Both the position numbers and the translations under genes were made by a program. 11,454 nucleotides of DNA from an uncultured Bacilli bacterium. Lineage in GTDB: Bacteria; Bacillota_I; Bacilli_A; RF39; UBA660. Shown in pieces: positions 7,649-11,454 of this stretch. How positions within the stretch are numbered: the first letter of the stretch is position 1; each line of letters opens with the position of its first letter. A model generated the notes under the pieces. It was not told the origin of the DNA. It saw only the letters and a program-made list of their open reading frames with translations, and ran no database searches. The stretch is from assembly GCA_947628245.1 (NCBI GenBank), contig CANQZH010000014.1:1-11454 (forward strand), in the 5' to 3' direction.

Positions 7649-7737
7649 TTAGTTTTTAAGAAAAAATGTTGTCAAAATTTAGTTGATATTTCTTTACATT
7701 TAGTAGTAGTTATAAACTTTATTGTTGAAAGATATTT

Positions 7738-7763
7738 TGGTATAATTTATGTATAAAGGAGGA
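7738..7763 (+). promoter_or_regulatory. Extended -10 promoter and ribosome site of the glucosaminidase operon
   Basis: TGGTATAAT (7738-7746) is an extended -10 element without a clear -35 box at the right distance. TTGAAA at 7725-7730 is too close to serve. A strong AAAGGAGGA (7755-7763) precedes ATG 7771. This promoter is divergent from the LCP promoter, within a 180-base shared intergenic region. Confidence 0.65.
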
Positions 7764-7770
7764 ATGATTA

Positions 7771-9570
7771 ATGAAAATTTTTAAAAGATTAGCAATTATA
7801 TTAATGTTAGTTGTTTCTTTTGTTGTTATTCCTTCTGTTAAAGCTCTAACTAAAGGTTATATTACAGGAGATACTGTTTTATTTAGAAGTGGAGCGGGAA
7901 CTAATTTTTCTTCTTTAGCTACTTTAAATACTGGCGATGAAGTTATTTTTAATAGTACTAATAAAGTTGATGGTCCTGGTTGTACGGTTGGATGGTATAG
8001 TTTAACTTTTAATAATAAAAAAGGTTATGTATGTAGTAGTTATGTTAGTATGAGTAGACCTAATAGTGAAGATATTTCTTATAATCGCCCTTGGACTAGT
8101 CCTAAAAAAGCTATTTTTGGAGGTGCTGAATTTATTAGTGATGGTTATATTAATGCTGGACAATTTACTAGTTATTTGAAAAAATTTAATGTTAATCCTA
8201 ATAGTGATTATCAATTATTTAATCATCAATATATGACTAATATTGCGGCTCCTTGTAGTGAAGCTTATTCATCATTTATTTCTTACGAAGAAAATAATTT
8301 ACTTAGTTTACCTTTAGAGTTTACGATTCCAATTTTTAATAAAATGCCTGATACAACTAAACATCCTACTGATAGTGCACCTAAGAAAAATACTACTAAA
8401 GTTACTGATAAAAATTTTGAAAAGAAATTAGATGCTGAAGGATTTCCGGAAAGTTATAAAACTTGGTTAAGAGAATTACATAATAAATATCCTAATTGGA
8501 CTTTTAAATCATTAAAAACCGGAATTGATTTTAATAATGCAGTTAGTGTAGAAAATACAGTTGCGGCTATTAATGGTTGTAGTTCTTGTTATCAACAACC
8601 TTTAGTACAAACTGAACCTGGTTGGTATCGACCTAATAAAGCAACTATGGAATATTATATTGATCCAAGAAACTTTTTAGATGAAGATAGTATATTGATG
8701 TTTGAAAATTTAAAATATAGTAGTAATCATACGACTAAAGTTGTTCAATCTATTTTAAATGGAACTTTTATGAGTGGAAATGATCCAGTTGATAAGATAA
8801 GTTATGCTCAGATTTTTGTTGATGCTGGTAAGACTTATGATGTTTCACCTGTTTACTTGGCTTCTTTATCAAGACAAGAAATGGGAACTAGAAGTGGAAT
8901 TGCTAATAGTGGAGAACGTTTTACTTATAATGGTGCTACTTATGAAGGATTCTATAATTTCTTTAATATCGGAGCTTATTCATCAGAATCTAATCCGGTT
9001 TTAGCTGGTTTAGTTTATGCAGCAGCTGGAAGTGGAAGAAATGCCCAAGGTGTTTTTGCGGGCAATGTATCAGGAACTACTGGAAATAATAACAATAATA
9101 ATCAAAATAATAATTCAACTACTACACCTCAAGTAAACGCATCAAGTGGCACTACAACCGCAACTAATTTATCTAATATGAATTTACATCGTAAAGGAAA
9201 TATGGTTACTAACTTTAGTGTTGGTCAAACTGCAGGTGATTTAAAGAGAAAGTCTAATGGTGAAGTAACAATTAAGAATGCTAATGGAGCCGTTATTGGG
9301 GATAGTGAAAAAATTGGTACAGGATATACAATGACCTTCAAAAATGGTGAAACTGTGACTATAGTTGTATATGGAGACTTAAACGGTGATGGGGAAATTT
9401 CTCTATCTGATTTATTAAAAATGAAATTATATCTATTAAATAAAACTAATTTATCAGGAGCTTACTTAGAAAGTGCTCATGTTCATACAATTTCTGGTAA
9501 TATAAGTTTATCTGATTTATTAAGATTAAAATTACATTTATTAGGAAAAAAGAATATTAATCAATCATAG
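7771..9570 (+). CDS. Secreted SH3b / N-acetylglucosaminidase / dockerin-like protein
   Basis: This 599-residue exported protein probably cleaves the glycan strand of peptidoglycan at GlcNAc. A signal peptide covers 1-25 (hydrophobic core ILMLVVSFVVI, ending VKA). A bacterial SH3 domain at about 27-94 (VLFRSGAGTNFSSLATL, then GYVCSSYV) likely binds the wall. The LytD-like glucosaminidase core spans about 216-422: FPESYKTWLRELHNKYPNWTF at 225-245 opening it, DPRNFLDEDSILMFE at 298-312, the probable catalytic E370 in SRQEMG, and YNFFNIGAY at 395-403. The part that normally follows the core (PWTSPKKAIFGGA...HQYMTNIAAP) instead precedes it, at 106-194. After an Asn/Thr linker (435-470) comes a small beta domain and a two-repeat dockerin-like tail (535-598) with a degenerate second loop. 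The next gene follows eleven bases after the stop. Confidence 0.85.
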   Translation: MKIFKRLAIILMLVVSFVVIPSVKALTKGYITGDTVLFRSGAGTNFSSLATLNTGDEVIFNSTNKVDGPGCTVGWYSLTFNNKKGYVCSSYVSMSRPNSEDISYNRPWTSPKKAIFGGAEFISDGYINAGQFTSYLKKFNVNPNSDYQLFNHQYMTNIAAPCSEAYSSFISYEENNLLSLPLEFTIPIFNKMPDTTKHPTDSAPKKNTTKVTDKNFEKKLDAEGFPESYKTWLRELHNKYPNWTFKSLKTGIDFNNAVSVENTVAAINGCSSCYQQPLVQTEPGWYRPNKATMEYYIDPRNFLDEDSILMFENLKYSSNHTTKVVQSILNGTFMSGNDPVDKISYAQIFVDAGKTYDVSPVYLASLSRQEMGTRSGIANSGERFTYNGATYEGFYNFFNIGAYSSESNPVLAGLVYAAAGSGRNAQGVFAGNVSGTTGNNNNNNQNNNSTTTPQVNASSGTTTATNLSNMNLHRKGNMVTNFSVGQTAGDLKRKSNGEVTIKNANGAVIGDSEKIGTGYTMTFKNGETVTIVVYGDLNGDGEISLSDLLKMKLYLLNKTNLSGAYLESAHVHTISGNISLSDLLRLKLHLLGKKNINQS

Positions 9571-9584
9571 GAGTGATAGTATTG
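9568..9584 (+). promoter_or_regulatory. Ribosome site overlapping the stop, deciding a TTG start
   Basis: TAGGAGTGATAGTATTG combines the upstream stop TAG (9568-9570), an AGGAG ribosome site (9569-9573) and a TTG start at 9582. The in-frame GTG at 9573 overlaps the ribosome site and is rejected. The near-identical pheS/pheT junction at 1271 has ATG in the equivalent place. Confidence 0.75.
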
Positions 9585-11102
9585 AAAAAGAAAATTATCT
9601 TTGGAATTATGTTATTAAGCTGTATTAAAGTTGTTAATGCAGCTTCTGTTTCCGTAACTGCTAGTTCTAATTATGTAACAAGTGGAAGTGGTGTAACTTT
9701 TTATATTAATGTTAATGGAGCTTCAGCATGGCAATTAAATGGATATTCTGCTGGAGCAACATCTGGTTGTAGTTTTGAAGACCTTAATTTAGATGATAAT
9801 GGTCGAAATATAAATAAAACATTTTCTGTTTATTGTCCTGCAACTTCAGTTGGACAAATAAGTTTTACTGTTACAGGAAAAGTTGCAACTACTTCAAGTA
9901 GTGGTGACGATGTTGGCTCTGAAACCCCAATTTCAGCATCAAAAACCGTTACTGTTCAACCACCTAGAGAATTAGATGCTAATAATAACTTGGGTTCATT
10001 AGGTGTTGAAGGTTATAAAATAACTCCGGCTTTTTCAGCTGATACTTTAGAGTATAGTGTTGAAGTTCCATCAACTGTTAGTGATGTTACTATTACTGGT
10101 AGTCCAGCAAGTGGATATGCTTCCATTGCGGGTACTGGTAAAAAAGAAGTAAATGAAGGAGCTAACTTATTTATAATAACTGTTACTAGTGAAACCGGTA
10201 CACCTAAAGAATATAAATTAACTGTTAATGTAAAAGATGATAATCCAATTAAAGTTAAAATTGGTGATAATGAATATACTGTTATGAAAAATGCTAAAAA
10301 TATTGTTAAACCGGAATTATATGAACAAACAACAATTAAAATTAATAATATTGACGTACCAGCTTTTTATAATGAAACAACTAATATAACATTAGTAGGT
10401 ATTAAAGATAGTAAAGGAAATGTTAGATTAGCAATATATGATAAAGATCAAAATACTTATGAACTATATGAAGAAAATAAATCTGACCAAATGATTTTAT
10501 TAATTCATCCTATTAATGAAATAAAAGAAGGTTATATTAAAAGTACCGTTAAAATTGATGATGTAGAATATGAATGTTTAAAAGTAAATGAAGAATCAGA
10601 ATATGCTATTATTTATGCAACTAATTTACTTACTGGAGAAGATGATTATTATTTATATGATAGTAAAGAAAATTCTTATGTAAGATATAGTGAAGAACAA
10701 TTAGAACCTTTAAAAAGAGAATTAAGTAAGTATAAAGATGTTGTTAAATATTTGGTTATTGGGATTGGTGTTTTACTATTTTTATTATTAATTTCTTTGA
10801 TTACTAGACCTAAGAAAAATAAAGTTAAGAAAGAAAAGAAGAAAATTAAAAAAGAAGAAAAGATTGAAGATGAAAAGGAAGAAGGAAAAGAAGAAGAGAA
10901 GAATGAAGAAGTTGTTCCTAAAAGATTAACTAAAAAAAGTGAAAATCAATCTCAGAAAGAAGCAATTGAAAGTGTAGAAGAAGCTGCTAAAATTATTGAA
11001 AATTTTGAGAAAAAAAGCAAAAATAAAAAGATAGTTAAGGAAGATGAATCAGAAGAAATGTATGATATTTTTGAAGATGATCGAAAAAGAAAGAAAAAAT
11101 AA
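9582..11102 (+). CDS. Membrane-anchored Ig/cadherin-like surface protein with charged cytoplasmic tail
   Basis: The 506-residue product (TTG start) is a type I membrane protein of unknown role. A signal peptide (KKKIIFGIMLLSCIKVVNA) is cleaved near residue 20. An Ig-like beta domain follows at about 22-127 with two cysteines near 63 and 85 that could pair. A cadherin-like beta-sandwich domain lies at about 131-218 (LGSLGVEGYKITPAFSADTLEYSV), a domain often repeated in Gram-positive surface proteins. A further beta-rich region at about 222-370 contains LTGEDDYYLYDSKENSYVRY. One membrane helix is at about 388-408. The remaining 98 residues are almost all Lys and Glu, probably helical or coiled, ending in EEMYDIFEDDRKRKKK, and should lie in the cytoplasm. 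It is co-transcribed with the dockerin-bearing glucosaminidase, so a role in holding or regulating that enzyme at the membrane is plausible but unproven. Confidence 0.8.
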   Translation: MKKKIIFGIMLLSCIKVVNAASVSVTASSNYVTSGSGVTFYINVNGASAWQLNGYSAGATSGCSFEDLNLDDNGRNINKTFSVYCPATSVGQISFTVTGKVATTSSSGDDVGSETPISASKTVTVQPPRELDANNNLGSLGVEGYKITPAFSADTLEYSVEVPSTVSDVTITGSPASGYASIAGTGKKEVNEGANLFIITVTSETGTPKEYKLTVNVKDDNPIKVKIGDNEYTVMKNAKNIVKPELYEQTTIKINNIDVPAFYNETTNITLVGIKDSKGNVRLAIYDKDQNTYELYEENKSDQMILLIHPINEIKEGYIKSTVKIDDVEYECLKVNEESEYAIIYATNLLTGEDDYYLYDSKENSYVRYSEEQLEPLKRELSKYKDVVKYLVIGIGVLLFLLLISLITRPKKNKVKKEKKKIKKEEKIEDEKEEGKEEEKNEEVVPKRLTKKSENQSQKEAIESVEEAAKIIENFEKKSKNKKIVKEDESEEMYDIFEDDRKRKKK

Positions 11103-11116
11103 TAATTATGTGGGGT

Positions 11117-11166
11117 AACCTGCATTTTTATTTGTAAACTCAAAATAAAAAAATGCAAGTTTGGTT
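11117..11166. terminator. Imperfect hairpin between convergent genes, terminator-like
   Basis: TGCATTTTT (11121-11129) pairs with AAAAATGCA (11149-11157). The stem continues with ATTTG against CAAAAT around a TAAACT loop, and AACC with GGTT (11117-11120, 11163-11166) can add an outer clamp. Runs of T occur within the arms on both strands, but the plus-strand exit lacks a clean T-run. It probably terminates one or both of the convergent genes. Confidence 0.5.
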
Positions 11167-11173
11167 GCAAATT

Positions 11174-11454
11174 TTAGTTTAATTTTTCAATTTCTTCTTT
11201 AGATAAACCTGTTGCTTTTGCAATAAATTCAATATCAGATTTCATTTCAAGCATTTTTTTAGCTATTTCAAAACTTTTAGCTTTTTCGCCTTCAACGATA
11301 CCAGCGGCTTTTCCTTCAACGATACCTTCGTTTCTTACGGTATTCATTTGAAACTTTATGTCATCTTCGTGACTTAGGAAACTGACAAAATTTTTATCTT
11401 GATTTAATTTTTTGATTTTACTTTTTAATTTTTTCACAAAAGCATCATCCTCTT
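11174..11454 (-). CDS. 3' end of an Rpn/PD-(D/E)XK transposase-family protein (partial)
   Basis: Only the last 93 or so residues are inside the window. The frame stays open through the right edge, reading EDDAFVKKLKSKIKKLNQDKNF at the edge, so GTG 11437 is an internal codon. The nuclease core must lie outside. What remains matches the C-terminal part of the Rpn (recombination-promoting nuclease, PDDEXK-family transposase) proteins: a KKLNQDKNFVSFLSHEDD segment, an EGIVEGKAAGIVEGE repeat stretch, and a final helix-turn-like AKATGLSKEEIEKL. The stop TAA is at 11176-11174. Such genes are common, often multicopy and often degraded in gut Bacillota. Whether this copy is intact cannot be seen. Confidence 0.75.
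   Translation of the reverse strand, partial: EDDAFVKKLKSKIKKLNQDKNFVSFLSHEDDIKFQMNTVRNEGIVEGKAAGIVEGEKAKSFEIAKKMLEMKSDIEFIAKATGLSKEEIEKLN
11289..11326 (-). repeat. Two tandem 24-base units inside the Rpn-like gene
   Basis: The 14-base word CCTTCAACGATACC (plus strand) occurs at 11289-11302 and 11313-11326, a 24-base period that encodes an eight-residue repeat, GIVEGKAA then GIVEGEKA. Copy number of such units varies among Rpn-type proteins, so this is a likely site of repeat slippage. Confidence 0.7.

Noticed and set aside
8002..8214. Minus-strand open frame inside the glucosaminidase gene
   Set aside because: A shadow frame with biased Ile/Thr/Asn/Ser composition and no ribosome site.
8804..9004. 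Second plus-strand frame inside the glucosaminidase gene
   Set aside because: It overlaps the conserved catalytic core in another frame and has a hydrophobic, non-protein-like composition.
11117..11166. Inverted repeat as a transposon end
   Set aside because: It is a single closed hairpin between convergent genes, with no matching copy elsewhere in the window and no target duplication, so a terminator fits better.
10952..11170. Minus-strand open frame at the end of the surface-protein gene
   Set aside because: It is the Phe/Ser-rich antisense of the Lys/Glu tail and overlaps the intergenic hairpin.
1..11454. CRISPR array, tRNA or rRNA genes, UGA recoding
   Set aside because: No regularly spaced repeats or tRNA-like cloverleaf were seen, and the genes contain no in-frame TGA, so the standard code suffices.

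Overview
This very AT-rich window reads like the chromosome of a low-GC Gram-positive bacterium (Bacillota; the surface-protein style suggests an uncultured gut Bacilli, Erysipelotrichia or RF39-like lineage, which is an inference from style only). The supporting signs are strong AGGAGG ribosome sites, a tRNA-Phe T-box leader, a LytR-CpsA-Psr cell-wall ligase, PASTA and SH3b domains, and a dockerin-type tail. All eight real genes end in TAA or TAG, and every tryptophan I checked is TGG, so nothing points to a reassigned code.

Region 1 (1-3632) is a complete phenylalanyl-tRNA synthetase operon: a promoter at the very edge of the window, a Phe T-box leader, pheS, pheT, and a terminator folded around the pheT stop codon. 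Both subunits carry sequence variants that look like a divergent PheRS type. The expression platform of the T-box is odd: its long helix encloses the antiterminator and is itself followed by a T-run.

Region 2 (about 3720-5468) is a separately promoted, translationally coupled pair. It encodes an AAA15/OLD-like ABC-type ATPase followed by a small basic protein with TOPRIM/RloB-like marks. This architecture resembles two-gene anti-phage systems such as AbiL or PARIS, but the small protein is too divergent to name. It is the best candidate here for an undescribed system.

Region 3 (5467-11102) is a cell-envelope block. A minus-strand LCP protein with three membrane helices, a C-terminal PASTA domain and a long charged tail is divergent from a two-gene plus-strand operon. 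That operon encodes a secreted SH3b/N-acetylglucosaminidase/dockerin-like protein and a membrane-anchored Ig/cadherin-like protein with a large charged cytoplasmic tail. The glucosaminidase appears to have its two catalytic sub-segments in reversed order, which would be a circular permutation, and the second loop of its dockerin has lost most calcium ligands. Together these genes suggest wall assembly and turnover, with the membrane protein a possible partner for the secreted hydrolase.

Region 4 (11103-11454) is a convergent intergenic hairpin followed by the 3' end of a minus-strand Rpn/PD-(D/E)XK transposase-family gene that runs off the window.
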